This document shows positions 1 through 9,618 of a DNA stretch of 64,000 nt, piece by piece. Numbering within the stretch: the stretch's first letter is position 1; each line of letters starts with the position of its first letter. Origin of the DNA: Halopseudomonas pertucinogena (GTDB taxonomy: Bacteria > Pseudomonadota > Gammaproteobacteria > Pseudomonadales > Pseudomonadaceae); the NCBI RefSeq assembly GCF_014646575.1, contig NZ_BMNN01000005.1, positions 162,869 to 226,868 of the forward strand, given 5' to 3'. Both the position numbers and the translations under genes were made by a program. Under the pieces are notes generated by a model, which searched no databases, was not told the origin of the DNA, and saw only the letters and a list, made by a program, of their open reading frames with translations.

Positions 1-549
1 CATGGCCAGGCGGTAGTCCGCGGCGGTCTGGTAACGGCCCATCTCCGAATTGAGGAAGTTGCGCACTTCCTGGTCGCTGACCTGGATGCGCTCGGCAACC
101 CGGCGCTGGCGGACCCGGTTGATGATCAGCTCGCGGCGAACCTGCTCGCGGGCCAGGCCATAATCGATGCCGTCGCGCTCCAGTGCGGCGCGGAACTGCT
201 CCAGGGTCACCCCGTTACGCTCGGCCAGTTGCGCCATGGTCTGGTTCAGGGTGCCTTCATCGATCTGGATGCCGGCCCGCTCGCCCATCTGCAGCTGGAT
301 GCTTTCCAGTACCAGGCGGTCCAGCACCTGGTTGCGCATGACCTCGTCCGAAGGCAACTCGCCGGCGCCACGCTCGGCCAGCTGGGCACGGATGGTGTTC
401 ATCCGCTGCTCGACCTGGCTGGCCATGATCACGTCGTTGTCGACGATCGCAGCGACCCGGTCCAGTTCCACCATCTGGGCCTGGATGCCGGTACTGAGCA
501 GCAGCCCGGCGCAGAGGCCGATGAGTTTCGGATGTAGCTTAAAATGCAT
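1..549 (-). CDS. surA: Periplasmic chaperone / peptidyl-prolyl isomerase SurA, N-terminal part (runs off window)
   Basis: SurA escorts unfolded outer-membrane proteins, including LptD, through the periplasm. Only the first 183 codons are present; the reading frame is open to base 1. The protein begins MHFKLHPKLIGLCAGLL, a signal peptide ending near an AQ site, followed by the family's characteristic DRVAAIVDNDVI segment and the N-terminal chaperone helices. The parvulin domains lie outside the window. The ATG at 549-547 sits inside the end of lptD, so the two genes overlap by 11 bases and are probably translationally coupled. The lptD-surA order is standard in gamma-proteobacteria. The identification rests on the N-terminal motif plus context and is strong despite the truncation by the window edge. 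Confidence 0.93.
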   Translation of the reverse strand, partial: MHFKLHPKLIGLCAGLLLSTGIQAQMVELDRVAAIVDNDVIMASQVEQRMNTIRAQLAERGAGELPSDEVMRNQVLDRLVLESIQLQMGERAGIQIDEGTLNQTMAQLAERNGVTLEQFRAALERDGIDYGLAREQVRRELIINRVRQRRVAERIQVSDQEVRNFLNSEMGRYQTAADYRLAM

Positions 550-3295
550 TGGATTCTCGCTCTCGGTAACCGGTAATGCTCTCTTCAAGCAGCGTTTCCA
601 TGCTGCCGCCGGCAACATTGCCGAGGCCCTTGAAGACAACCTGCAGGAAAATACCCCGATCCGGCTCGTCGTTGAGGCGCGGGTTGAGGCTGGTTTCATC
701 GTAGTCGATCCAGTAGCGGTTGATCACCCGCAGCTTCCAGCAGCAGCTGTCATACTCGAAACCGCCGAAGGCTTCCACGGTGCGGTTGCGGCCATAGTCA
801 CGCTGCCAGCGGCCGATCAGGCTCCACTGGTTGGAGACCGGCCACATGAAGGAAATGTCATGCTGGTCGGTCTTGTAGTAGTTGGCGATGTAGTCCGGGT
901 CGCCGGGCTGGCCGTAATCCGGGTTGGTGGTCCAGATACCCTGATTGCGGTCGAAACGCATGGTCTCGTTGCGATAGCGGTAACCGACGTTGAGGATCTT
1001 GCGCGGGTTGTCCGCCGGCTGATAGTGCCACATGGCGCTGCCGCTGCGGGTCTCGCTCTGGTCGGTATCCCAGTTGAAGGTCGAGGTGAAACGCCAGTCT
1101 TCGTTGTGACGGTACTGATAGACCAGCGCAACCGGTGATTCCGACGATTGGGCTTCACGGCGGTCGCGGTAATCGATACCGCGCAGCTGGACTTCACGGT
1201 CCCGGAAATAGTAGGCCTGACCGATGCTGAAGGTCTGCCGCTCCACTCCCCTGGAGTCGATCCAGCGGTTGGTCAGCCCCAGCGAGATCTGGTTGGCATC
1301 ACCGATGCGGTCCCGGCCGGAAAAGCGGTTGTCCCGCCACAGCGAGGCATAGCTGAAGGCCGGCTCGCTGCTGTCGAAGATCGGAATGTCACGCTGATCT
1401 TCCTCTGGCACGTACAGGTAGAACAGCCGGGGCTCCAGGGTCTGGTTGTAGGTCTGACCGAACAACTGGGTGGGGCGGTCGAAATACAGCCCGCTGTCGA
1501 CACTGAAGATCGGCACGCTGCGATCCTGGTTGCTGTCGAAGCTCTCGTAGAAGACCCCGTCCCTCTGGCCCAGAGTGGTCCGCCCGGTGTTGTCCAGCGA
1601 CAGGTCGTAGCGTGTATAGGCGTACTTGGCGGTCGGCTTGACGAAGCCCCAGTCCCAGTCCAGGGGCAGGCTGACACTCGGCTCCAGGTGCAACCGCTCG
1701 CCCTCGGCACGGGTCAGCCCGGTGAGACGGTCGTCATACCAGCGGTGTGCCGGGGTGCCGGTATTGCCGTCACGGTCCGTGGTGAAACCACTCATGAGAT
1801 CGCGCTTGAAGCTGACGAACTCCGTGCCGTAGTCAAAGCGCAGGCCGCCGGGCTGATAGGGCAGGGTGCCGTTCAGGGTCAGCTGCGGCAGGCGCTCGTA
1901 GGGTGTGATGTCGGTGATGGTGGCACGTTCGAAGGCCTGTACATTCAGCGCGGCACGGTAGTGGTTGCCCTGCCAGGCGAGACTGCCCCGCTGGTCGAGA
2001 AAGTCGCCCTGATTGATGCCGAGGAAGGTGTCCAGGTCCTGGAAGTAGTAGTAATCGCTGATGTCGGTGTAATCCACCTCGCCGCGCAGGCGCGGGGTGA
2101 AATCCGTGACATGCTGCCAGCTGTACATCCAGCGCTGGTCTTCATAGCCCGACTGCAGCTCGCGCTCGTCCTCCCTGTCGTCCAGGACGGACGCGCCGAT
2201 CTGCCCCTCGCTGCGCGGTGTCAGATAGCGGAATTCGCCTTCGAGTTGCAGGCCCCGATCGGTCATCAGTGTCGGGTACAGCGTGGCGTCGTAGTTCGGC
2301 GCCAGGTTGAAATAGTAGGGCTGGGTGTACTCGGTGCCCGAGTCGCTGCTGTAGGACAGGCTCGGTACCAGCAGGCCGCTCTGGCGGCGGTCGTCGATCG
2401 GGAAGTAGATGTAGGGCGTATAGAACACCGGGAAGTCCTTCACCCTGAGTGTCACATGCCGCGCTTCACCCCAGCCCTTCTCCCGGTCCAGCTCGATGTC
2501 GTCGCTGTGCAGGCTCCACGCGTTGCTGCCGGGCTCGCAGGTGGTGTAGGAGCCGTCGGTCATCACGATGACCGCATCATCCCGGCGCCGCAGGCTGTCG
2601 GCGGTGCCGCGGGCACTGGCCTCATGCACGACATAGCGCACGCTGTTGACCCTGGCTTCGCCGGTATCCACATGCATCTCGGCGTCGTTGCCCAGCACCA
2701 GCACGCCCTGATCCCGCAGCCGCACGTTACCTTCCAGACGGACCAGATTATTGTTCCGGTCGTAGCTGGCCTGGTTGGACTGGGCCTGCAGGCGCCCCTG
2801 ACGCAGCACCACATCCCCTTCCAGGGTGCCGGTGTCGCGGTTCTGCTCAAAGCTGCTGGAGTCGGCGGTGGCATAGATGGGCAGCTCGTCGAACGGCGTG
2901 TCGTCGTCGTAGCCGATGCGTTCGGGCTCGATGTAGTCACCGCCGCAGTAGGGGGCTATGGCTGCCCGCTGGGCTTCGCTCAGCCGGTCCCGGGGTACCC
3001 AGTCCAGTTCGCTGAAGTCCACTTCGGCGGCGCGCTCCGCATCCTCACGCGCTGCCCGCTGGCTCGGCGCCTGGACGGTTGCCTCCACTGCAGGCTCGTC
3101 ACTGCGAACCACCGGTTTGTCCGGGCGCGGAGGAAGCTTGCCGGTGGTCTCAAGCGGGTTGCAGACCCAGCCGCCGTCGGCGCCGGGGCGGCATTCGACC
3201 TGGTTGGCAATGGTGCTGACGGGTTGTGCCAACAGCAGTCCACTGGCGAGCAACAGGGGGAGCTTGGGGCGAAACGGAGGTTTTGCGTTGAGCAT
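539..3295 (-). CDS. lptD: LPS-assembly outer-membrane protein LptD (OstA/Imp)
   Basis: LptD is the beta-barrel of the LptDE translocon that inserts lipopolysaccharide into the outer leaflet of the outer membrane. The 918-residue product has a signal peptide (about 1-31), an extended Pseudomonas-type N-terminal linker, an OstA-like periplasmic jellyroll at roughly 140-250 and a long C-terminal barrel. Cysteines that could form the known inter-domain disulfides are visible: Cys35/Cys45 and Cys253 in the N-terminal half and an adjacent pair at 851-852 (DSCCWKLRV). An upstream ATG at 3433 is in frame, but the signal peptide begins at MLNAKPPF, so 3295 is preferred. It is divergent from amgK and overlaps surA downstream. 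Confidence 0.95.
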   Translation of the reverse strand: MLNAKPPFRPKLPLLLASGLLLAQPVSTIANQVECRPGADGGWVCNPLETTGKLPPRPDKPVVRSDEPAVEATVQAPSQRAAREDAERAAEVDFSELDWVPRDRLSEAQRAAIAPYCGGDYIEPERIGYDDDTPFDELPIYATADSSSFEQNRDTGTLEGDVVLRQGRLQAQSNQASYDRNNNLVRLEGNVRLRDQGVLVLGNDAEMHVDTGEARVNSVRYVVHEASARGTADSLRRRDDAVIVMTDGSYTTCEPGSNAWSLHSDDIELDREKGWGEARHVTLRVKDFPVFYTPYIYFPIDDRRQSGLLVPSLSYSSDSGTEYTQPYYFNLAPNYDATLYPTLMTDRGLQLEGEFRYLTPRSEGQIGASVLDDREDERELQSGYEDQRWMYSWQHVTDFTPRLRGEVDYTDISDYYYFQDLDTFLGINQGDFLDQRGSLAWQGNHYRAALNVQAFERATITDITPYERLPQLTLNGTLPYQPGGLRFDYGTEFVSFKRDLMSGFTTDRDGNTGTPAHRWYDDRLTGLTRAEGERLHLEPSVSLPLDWDWGFVKPTAKYAYTRYDLSLDNTGRTTLGQRDGVFYESFDSNQDRSVPIFSVDSGLYFDRPTQLFGQTYNQTLEPRLFYLYVPEEDQRDIPIFDSSEPAFSYASLWRDNRFSGRDRIGDANQISLGLTNRWIDSRGVERQTFSIGQAYYFRDREVQLRGIDYRDRREAQSSESPVALVYQYRHNEDWRFTSTFNWDTDQSETRSGSAMWHYQPADNPRKILNVGYRYRNETMRFDRNQGIWTTNPDYGQPGDPDYIANYYKTDQHDISFMWPVSNQWSLIGRWQRDYGRNRTVEAFGGFEYDSCCWKLRVINRYWIDYDETSLNPRLNDEPDRGIFLQVVFKGLGNVAGGSMETLLEESITGYRERESNAF

Positions 3296-3450
3296 TATAA
3301 TTATCCGGTCTTCCAGTCGGCGTGCAGGCTCGCTAGGTGAACGGCGAGGCAATTTGCAATATGGGTGCTGTTTCTGAATAGAGATCGTGGATAATAAAGC
3401 ATTGTTGGCCGCCAGAGCCAGCGCTGGCACCAAGGCATCGAGGAACCGAA

Positions 3451-4464
3451 TTGATGGATGCGAGACAGCAACTGTTGCAGGACTGGCTGCCGTCGGCCCT
3501 GGCCCGGGCTCACCGGCAGAAGGGATGGGGAGAAGTGCGCAGCGCGCGCCTGCTGCCCGCCAGTACGGACGCCAGCTTCCGGCGCTACTTCCGCTGGTCC
3601 GATGGCGAGCGCAGCCTGATCATCATGGATGCGCCGCCGCCCCAGGAAGACGTGCGCCCCTTCCTGCGCATAGGCGAGCTGCTGGCCGAGGCCGGTGTGC
3701 ACACACCGGAGATCCTCGCAGCCGATCCGGACCAGGGTTTCCTGCTGATGGAGGATCTCGGTGCGCGCACCTATCTGGAGAGTATCCAGGACGGCATCAG
3801 TGCAGAGCAGTTCGAGCACATGTTCACCGGGGCCATCGAGGTGCTGGTGCGCTGGCAGGCCCGCAGTCGGCCCGGGGTACTGCCGGAGTATGACGAGGCG
3901 GTGCTGCGTCGCGAGCTGCAGCTGTTTCCCGACTGGTACGTCGGTGAGCACCTGCAACGCCGATTCAGTGCGGCGGAACAGGAGGATTGGGATGCTCTCT
4001 GCCGCGTACTTCTGGCGAGCCATCTGGCCGAGGGCCAGGTGTTCGTTCACCGGGACTACATGCCGCGCAACCTGATGACCTCGGCGGGGGAGCCGGGGGT
4101 GCTGGACTTCCAGGACGCACTGTACGGGCCCGTCAGTTACGACGTGACCTCCCTGTTTGCCGACGCCTTCTTCAATCTGCCCGTCGAGCAGCGGGAGGCA
4201 TGGGTCAGGCGTTATTGGGAAGCGGCACTGGCCGCCGGTGTGCCGGTGCCCGATGACTTCCAGACATTCATCAGCCAGTCGCGGTTGATGGGCGTGCAGC
4301 GCCACCTCAAGGTGCTGGGCATCTTCGCCCGTATCCGCTATCGCGACGGCAAGCCACGCTACCTGGAAGACGCTCCGCGCTTCATCGGTTACCTGCGTGA
4401 TGCCTGCGAGCGAGAGGCGCGACTGGCGCCGTTGCAACGGCTGCTCGACGGGCTGGAGCTGTAG
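3451..4464 (+). CDS. amgK: N-acetylmuramate/N-acetylglucosamine anomeric kinase AmgK
   Basis: AmgK phosphorylates MurNAc (and GlcNAc) at C1 as the first step of the Pseudomonas peptidoglycan recycling bypass that leads to UDP-MurNAc and underlies intrinsic fosfomycin tolerance. The 337-residue protein has an aminoglycoside-phosphotransferase fold: a nucleotide-binding N-lobe, catalytic HRDYMPRN (His200, Asp202, Asn207) and the metal-binding LDFQDA (Asp219). The start may be either of two adjacent ATGs (3451 or 3454). murU follows after 3 bases, which supports the assignment over a generic antibiotic kinase. It is transcribed away from lptD from a shared 155-bp intergenic region. Confidence 0.92.
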   Translation: MMDARQQLLQDWLPSALARAHRQKGWGEVRSARLLPASTDASFRRYFRWSDGERSLIIMDAPPPQEDVRPFLRIGELLAEAGVHTPEILAADPDQGFLLMEDLGARTYLESIQDGISAEQFEHMFTGAIEVLVRWQARSRPGVLPEYDEAVLRRELQLFPDWYVGEHLQRRFSAAEQEDWDALCRVLLASHLAEGQVFVHRDYMPRNLMTSAGEPGVLDFQDALYGPVSYDVTSLFADAFFNLPVEQREAWVRRYWEAALAAGVPVPDDFQTFISQSRLMGVQRHLKVLGIFARIRYRDGKPRYLEDAPRFIGYLRDACEREARLAPLQRLLDGLEL

Positions 4465-5142
<678 letters not shown>

Positions 5143-5143
5143 C

Positions 5144-5914
5144 ATGGTCTGGCCGCTGACCCTCCTCGGTGTGGTGCTTGGTGGCTTCATTGCCGGCGTG
5201 CCGACGGCCATCCTCGGCGGCGTACTGGGTCACGCGCTGGATCGGCACTGGCGGCTGGCGCGATGGTCCGATCTGCTGTTGCGGCTGGGAATGCGCCCCG
5301 GCTTCGAGCAGATGTTGTTCCAGTGCCTGGGCCGGGTGGCCAAGGCGGACGGTCGGGTCACCGAGCAGCATCTTCAGCTGGCGCGTGAACTGATGCAGCA
5401 GTATCGGTTGAACGAGGGGCAGCGGCTGGCGGCGATGGCTGACTTCAATACCGGCAAGGCGTCTGGTGCCGCCATGGAGCGACGCCTTCGCCGAGTGTTC
5501 CGCCAGCAGCCGCAGCGCAGCGCCGAGCTGCTGGATGGGTGCTGGCGCATGGCATTGGTACAGCCACGCCATGGCGAGGCCCTGCAGCTGCTGGAAAAGT
5601 GGGCCCAATGGGCCGGCCTGGGCAGGGCCGAGCAGCAGCGGCTGCGCCAGCGTCACCAGCGGCGCCCCGCCAGCGGCTCGGCTGCGGTCCCGACCACCAG
5701 CAGACTGCAGCAGGCGGCGACCCTGCTCGGTGTGGAGCTGAACAGCAGCCCGGAACAGATCAAGCGGGCCTACCGGCGCATGCTCAGCCGCTATCATCCG
5801 GACAAGCTGGTGGCCTCCGGAGCCAGCCCGGCCGAGCTGGCCACCGCCAGCGAGCGGGTTCATCAGATCCAGCAGGCCTACGAGCGGCTGCGCCGCTACC
5901 ACGGCATTCGCTGA
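5144..5914 (+). CDS. djlA: DjlA-like membrane-anchored J-domain co-chaperone (TerB-like plus DnaJ)
   Basis: DjlA proteins are inner-membrane DnaK co-chaperones. The start ATG at 5144 follows the murU TGA by a single base, and an in-frame upstream extension inside murU is rejected. The 256-residue protein begins with a glycine-rich transmembrane segment (about 3-27), then a TerB-like helical domain (about 50-130; the segment GRVAKADGRVTE is typical) and a C-terminal J domain with His-Pro-Asp at 218-220 and a QQAYERL helix. It is probably co-transcribed with amgK-murU. Confidence 0.88.
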   Translation: MVWPLTLLGVVLGGFIAGVPTAILGGVLGHALDRHWRLARWSDLLLRLGMRPGFEQMLFQCLGRVAKADGRVTEQHLQLARELMQQYRLNEGQRLAAMADFNTGKASGAAMERRLRRVFRQQPQRSAELLDGCWRMALVQPRHGEALQLLEKWAQWAGLGRAEQQRLRQRHQRRPASGSAAVPTTSRLQQAATLLGVELNSSPEQIKRAYRRMLSRYHPDKLVASGASPAELATASERVHQIQQAYERLRRYHGIR

Positions 5915-5983
5915 CCGCGGTCCCACAGCAGGGCTCCAGCGGGTTAGAATGAGCAGGTTCCGATCATCCCCCTGAGGTCTGTC

Positions 5984-6658
5984 ATGCCTGATTACGCTAT
6001 TGCCCCCTCCATCCTGTCCGCCGATTTCGCTCGCCTGGGTGAGGAGGTCGACCGGGTGCTGGAGGCAGGTGCCGATATCGTCCATTTCGATGTAATGGAC
6101 AACCACTATGTCCCCAACCTCACCATAGGTCCGATGGTCTGCGCGGCGCTGCGCAAGTATGGCGTGACGGCGCCGATCGATGTGCATCTGATGGTGCGCC
6201 CGGTGGATCGACTCATCGGCGACTTTCTCGAGGCGGGCGCTTCCTATATCACTTTCCACCCCGAGGCCAGTGATCACGTCGACCGCTCGCTGCAGCTGAT
6301 CAAGTCCGGTGGTGCCAGAGCCGGTCTGGTATTCAACCCCGCCAGCTCGCTGGATGCGCTGAAGTATGTGATGGACAAGGTCGACATGATCCTGCTGATG
6401 AGCGTGAATCCCGGTTTCGGCGGGCAGAAATTCATCCCCGCCACGCTGGACAAGGTACGCGAAGCCCGGGCGTTGATCGACGCCAGCGGCCGCGACATCC
6501 GTCTGGAGGTGGACGGCGGCATCAATACGCAGAACATCCGCGAGATTGCCCAGGCCGGGGCCGATACCTTTGTTGCCGGTTCGGCGATTTTCAATGCGCC
6601 GGACTATAGGGCGGTGATCGACCAGATGCGCGCCGAGCTCGCCCAGGTCAGCCGCTGA
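5984..6658 (+). CDS. rpe: Ribulose-5-phosphate 3-epimerase
   Basis: Rpe interconverts ribulose-5-phosphate and xylulose-5-phosphate in the non-oxidative pentose phosphate pathway. The 224-residue TIM-barrel protein shows the family N-terminus [13 protein letters not shown], the metal/catalytic HFDVMD and HLMV segments, the mobile loop [12 protein letters not shown] and the phosphate-binding VDGGIN near the C-terminus. It is followed by gph with a one-base gap, so the two are translationally coupled. The rpe-gph-trpE order is the usual Pseudomonas arrangement. Confidence 0.96.
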   Translation: MPDYAIAPSILSADFARLGEEVDRVLEAGADIVHFDVMDNHYVPNLTIGPMVCAALRKYGVTAPIDVHLMVRPVDRLIGDFLEAGASYITFHPEASDHVDRSLQLIKSGGARAGLVFNPASSLDALKYVMDKVDMILLMSVNPGFGGQKFIPATLDKVREARALIDASGRDIRLEVDGGINTQNIREIAQAGADTFVAGSAIFNAPDYRAVIDQMRAELAQVSR

Positions 6659-6659
6659 C

Positions 6660-7331
6660 ATGCTTGCAACGCTGTTCGGCGGCGGGCTGCCGCAGCTGGT
6701 GATGTTCGACCTGGATGGCACGCTGATTGATTCGGTGCCGGACCTCGCGGCAGCGGTTGACCAGATGCTGGCAATGCGGGGCAGGCCGCCCGCAGGCGTC
6801 GAGCGGGTGCGTGAATGGGTCGGCAATGGCTCGCCCATGCTGGTGCGCCGGGCGCTGGCGGGTTCGATCGAACACGAAGGGGTGGATGACGACGAGGCCG
6901 CGCTCGCACTGCAGGACTTTCTCCGGGCATACGATGGCAGCCACGACGCCACCACCGTGTATCCCGGCGTGAGCGAGCTGCTGCAATGGCTGCGCAGCCG
7001 CAGCGTCAGGCTGGCAGTGATCACCAACAAGCCGGAGCGCTTTGTCGCTCCGCTGCTGGAAGAAAAGGGGCTGGGGAGCTTCGACTGGATCATCGGTGGC
7101 GACACTCTGCCGGTGAAGAAGCCGGACCCCGCCGGCCTGATTCGGGTGATGCAGGAGGCTGGGGTCGCCCCGCAGCACAGCCTGTTCGTCGGTGATTCGC
7201 GCAACGATGTGCAAGCGGCCAGGGCCGCCGGTGTGAAGGTGGTAGCGGTCAGCTACGGCTACAACCATGGCCGGCCCATCGAAGAAGAGCAGCCGGACCT
7301 GCTGGTTGATTCACTCGATGCGCTCATATAG
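6660..7331 (+). CDS. gph: Phosphoglycolate phosphatase (HAD family)
   Basis: Gph removes 2-phosphoglycolate, a by-product of DNA 3'-end repair and metabolism. The 223-residue protein has HAD motif I MFDLDGTLIDS (nucleophile Asp17, acid/base Asp19), motif II VITNKP, motif III lysine in KKPDPAG and motif IV GDSRNDVQAA. A helical cap lies at about residues 25-95. The ATG is one base after the rpe stop. The assignment as phosphoglycolate phosphatase rather than another HAD enzyme rests on this rpe-gph-trpE context as well as the motifs. Confidence 0.92.
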   Translation: MLATLFGGGLPQLVMFDLDGTLIDSVPDLAAAVDQMLAMRGRPPAGVERVREWVGNGSPMLVRRALAGSIEHEGVDDDEAALALQDFLRAYDGSHDATTVYPGVSELLQWLRSRSVRLAVITNKPERFVAPLLEEKGLGSFDWIIGGDTLPVKKPDPAGLIRVMQEAGVAPQHSLFVGDSRNDVQAARAAGVKVVAVSYGYNHGRPIEEEQPDLLVDSLDALI

Positions 7332-7395
7332 TCTTGAACAGTTACTTCAATCGATGGATCAGCCCGTGTTTGTCAGCAACCGCATACTGATGGGA

Positions 7396-7434
7396 ATGAT
7401 GAAGGCGCTCGCCCGCTGGCGTTGGCGTACCTGA
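7396..7434 (+). CDS. trpE leader peptide with tandem Trp codons ([12 protein letters not shown])
   Basis: A 12-codon ORF upstream of trpE contains two tryptophan codons separated by one arginine (TGG CGT TGG), a density expected of an attenuation leader. It is too short for routine gene finders. An in-frame ATG at 7390 could add two residues. The peptide ends 70 bp before the trpE start and is followed immediately by a hairpin. Attenuation of trpE is established for Pseudomonas species; that this exact ORF serves the role is inferred from its position and composition. Confidence 0.75.
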   Translation: MMKALARWRWRT

Positions 7435-7443
7435 AATTCTCCT

Positions 7444-7470
7444 GCCTGCCGTCTGCGCAGGCCCTCGGTT
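7444..7470 (+). terminator. Attenuator-like hairpin upstream of trpE
   Basis: GCCTGC (7444-7449) pairs with GCAGGC (7457-7462) around a 7-base loop; a short T-containing run (GGTTTGTGTGTG) follows. It lies 9 bp after the Trp-leader stop codon and 42 bp before the trpE ATG, where a terminator stem of an attenuator would be. The T tract is weak, so termination efficiency is uncertain. Confidence 0.55.
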
Positions 7471-7504
7471 TGTGTGTGACAACTACCCGCCCGTGAGGCT
7501 GATC

Positions 7505-8995
7505 ATGACCCAAGAAGAATTTCTCCGCCTGGCCGCCCAGGATCATAACCGCGTACCCGTAGTCCGTGAGGTGCTGGCGGATATGGATACCCCGCTGTCC
7601 ATCTATCTGAAACTGGCGGATGCGCCTTATTCCTATCTGCTGGAGTCGGTACAGGGAGGCGAGAAGTGGGGGCGTTACTCGATCATCGGCCTGCCGGCGC
7701 GCACGCTGTTGAAGGTCCATGGCCACACCGCCAGCGTGCAGGTGGACGGGGTCGAGACCGAGTCCCATGAGTGCGAGGATCCGCTGGCCTTTGTAGAGCA
7801 GTTCAAGGCCCGTTACCGGGTGCCGGATGTGCCCGGTCTGCCGCGCTTCAACGGTGGGCTGGTGGGGTATTTCGGCTACGACTGTGTGCGCTACGTCGAG
7901 CCTCGCCTGAGCCGGTCACCCAATCCCGACCCGCTGGGCAATCCGGACATCCTGTTGATGGTGTCCGACGAGGTGGTGGTATTCGACAACCTGGCGGGCA
8001 AGCTGCACGTCATCGTGCTGGCGGACACCGCCGCTGGTATTGCCGCGGGCACCGCGTGGGAGCAGGCCAATCAGCGGCTGGATGATCTGCTGGGGCGCCT
8101 ATCCGCCCCCTTCACGCCGCGCCCCGGGCTGAATCTCGCCGGCGCTGCCGGGCGCGAGCCGGAATACCGTGCCAGTTTCACCCGCGAGAACTATCAGGAA
8201 GCGGTCAGGCGGATCAAGGACTACATCCTCGCCGGTGACTGCATGCAGGTGGTGCCCTCGCAACGCATGAGCATCGATTTCACCGCCGCCCCCATCGATC
8301 TCTATCGCGCCCTGCGCAGCCAGAACCCCACGCCCTACCTCTATTTCTTCAACTTCGATGATTTCCATGTGGTAGGCAGTTCCCCCGAAGTGCTGGTCCG
8401 GGTGGAGGACGGCGAGGTGACGGTGCGGCCCATCGCCGGAACCCGTCCCCGTGGCGCCACCGAAGAGGAAGACCTGGCGCTGGAGCGGGACCTGCTGTCC
8501 GATGCAAAGGAGCTTGCCGAGCACCTGATGCTGATCGACCTGGGGCGCAACGACGTTGGTCGGGTCGCCGAGATCGGCCGGGTGCAGGTGACCGAGCAGA
8601 TGGTCATCGAGCGCTACTCCAACGTGATGCATATCGTGTCCAATGTGCAGGGGCGCCTGCGCCCTGAGCTGACGGCGATGGATGCGCTGCGGGCGATCCT
8701 GCCGGCGGGTACGCTCTCCGGTGCGCCGAAGATCCGTGCCATGGAGATCATCGACGAGCTGGAGCCGGTCAAGCGCGGCGTCTATGGTGGGGCCGTCGGT
8801 TACTGGGCATGGAATGGCAACATGGACACCGCCATCGCCATCCGTACCGCAGTGATCAAGCACGGCGAGCTGCACGTTCAGGCCGGTGCCGGCATCGTCG
8901 CCGATTCGGTTCCTGAGACCGAGTGGGAAGAGACCATAAGCAAGCGACGTGCCATGTTCCGTGCGGTGGCGCTTGCCGAACAGACCATGGAGTGA
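7505..8995 (+). CDS. trpE: Anthranilate synthase component I
   Basis: TrpE converts chorismate to anthranilate using ammonia supplied by TrpG, the first committed step of tryptophan biosynthesis. The 496-residue protein carries the N-terminal [15 protein letters not shown] segment that forms the tryptophan feedback site, and the chorismate-binding C-terminal domain with [31 protein letters not shown] and [12 protein letters not shown]. The ATG at 7505 is preferred to an in-frame ATG 33 bases earlier because the family N-terminus begins MTQEEF and a GTGAGG ribosome-binding sequence precedes it. trpG follows after 9 bp. Confidence 0.96.
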   Translation: MTQEEFLRLAAQDHNRVPVVREVLADMDTPLSIYLKLADAPYSYLLESVQGGEKWGRYSIIGLPARTLLKVHGHTASVQVDGVETESHECEDPLAFVEQFKARYRVPDVPGLPRFNGGLVGYFGYDCVRYVEPRLSRSPNPDPLGNPDILLMVSDEVVVFDNLAGKLHVIVLADTAAGIAAGTAWEQANQRLDDLLGRLSAPFTPRPGLNLAGAAGREPEYRASFTRENYQEAVRRIKDYILAGDCMQVVPSQRMSIDFTAAPIDLYRALRSQNPTPYLYFFNFDDFHVVGSSPEVLVRVEDGEVTVRPIAGTRPRGATEEEDLALERDLLSDAKELAEHLMLIDLGRNDVGRVAEIGRVQVTEQMVIERYSNVMHIVSNVQGRLRPELTAMDALRAILPAGTLSGAPKIRAMEIIDELEPVKRGVYGGAVGYWAWNGNMDTAIAIRTAVIKHGELHVQAGAGIVADSVPETEWEETISKRRAMFRAVALAEQTME

Positions 8996-9004
8996 GGGAG
9001 CGTC

Positions 9005-9601
9005 ATGTTACTGATGATCGACAACTACGATTCCTTCACCTGGAATCTGGTGCAGTATTTCGGCGAGCTGGGAGCCGAGATCAAGGTGGTGCGCAACGAC
9101 GAACTGACCGTGGACGAGATCGCCGCGCTGCGGCCCGAGCGCATCGTCATATCGCCAGGCCCCTGCACGCCCAGTGAAGCCGGCGTGTCGGTCGAGGTGC
9201 TGCAGCACTTCGCCGGCAAGCTGCCGATCCTTGGAGTGTGCCTGGGCCACCAGAGCATCGGCCAGGCCTTTGGCGGTGAGGTGATCCGCGCCCGTCAGGC
9301 GATGCATGGCAAGACCAGCCCGGTGCACCACCGGGAAGAGGGCGTTTTCCGCGGGCTGGCCAACCCCCTCACTGTCACCCGCTACCATTCGCTGGTGGTC
9401 AGTCGGGACAGCCTGCCGGATTGCCTGGAAATCACCGCCTGGACGCAGCATGCCGACGGCTCGATGGACGAGATCATGGGCCTGCGCCATCGCCAGTACA
9501 TGATCGAGGGGGTGCAGTTTCACCCCGAGTCCATCCTCAGCGAACAGGGCCATGAACTACTGGCCAACTTTCTCAAACAGCAGGGCGGAATGCGCAGCTG
9601 A
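9005..9601 (+). CDS. trpG: Anthranilate synthase glutamine amidotransferase subunit
   Basis: TrpG hydrolyses glutamine and delivers ammonia to TrpE. The 198-residue class-I amidotransferase begins [16 protein letters not shown], has the nucleophile Cys79 in [15 protein letters not shown] and the His173/Glu175 pair in VQFHPES. In pseudomonads the same subunit may also serve PabB. It lies 9 bp after trpE and 17 bp before trpD, with no leader region of its own, so trpEGDC is likely one transcription unit here. Confidence 0.96.
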   Translation: MLLMIDNYDSFTWNLVQYFGELGAEIKVVRNDELTVDEIAALRPERIVISPGPCTPSEAGVSVEVLQHFAGKLPILGVCLGHQSIGQAFGGEVIRARQAMHGKTSPVHHREEGVFRGLANPLTVTRYHSLVVSRDSLPDCLEITAWTQHADGSMDEIMGLRHRQYMIEGVQFHPESILSEQGHELLANFLKQQGGMRS

Positions 9602-9618
9602 AGATCAGGAGAGACTAA

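Noticed and set aside
1148..3340. 730-codon plus-strand ORF opposite lptD
   Set aside because: Antisense shadow with no motif or ribosome-binding site; LptD on the other strand is unambiguous.
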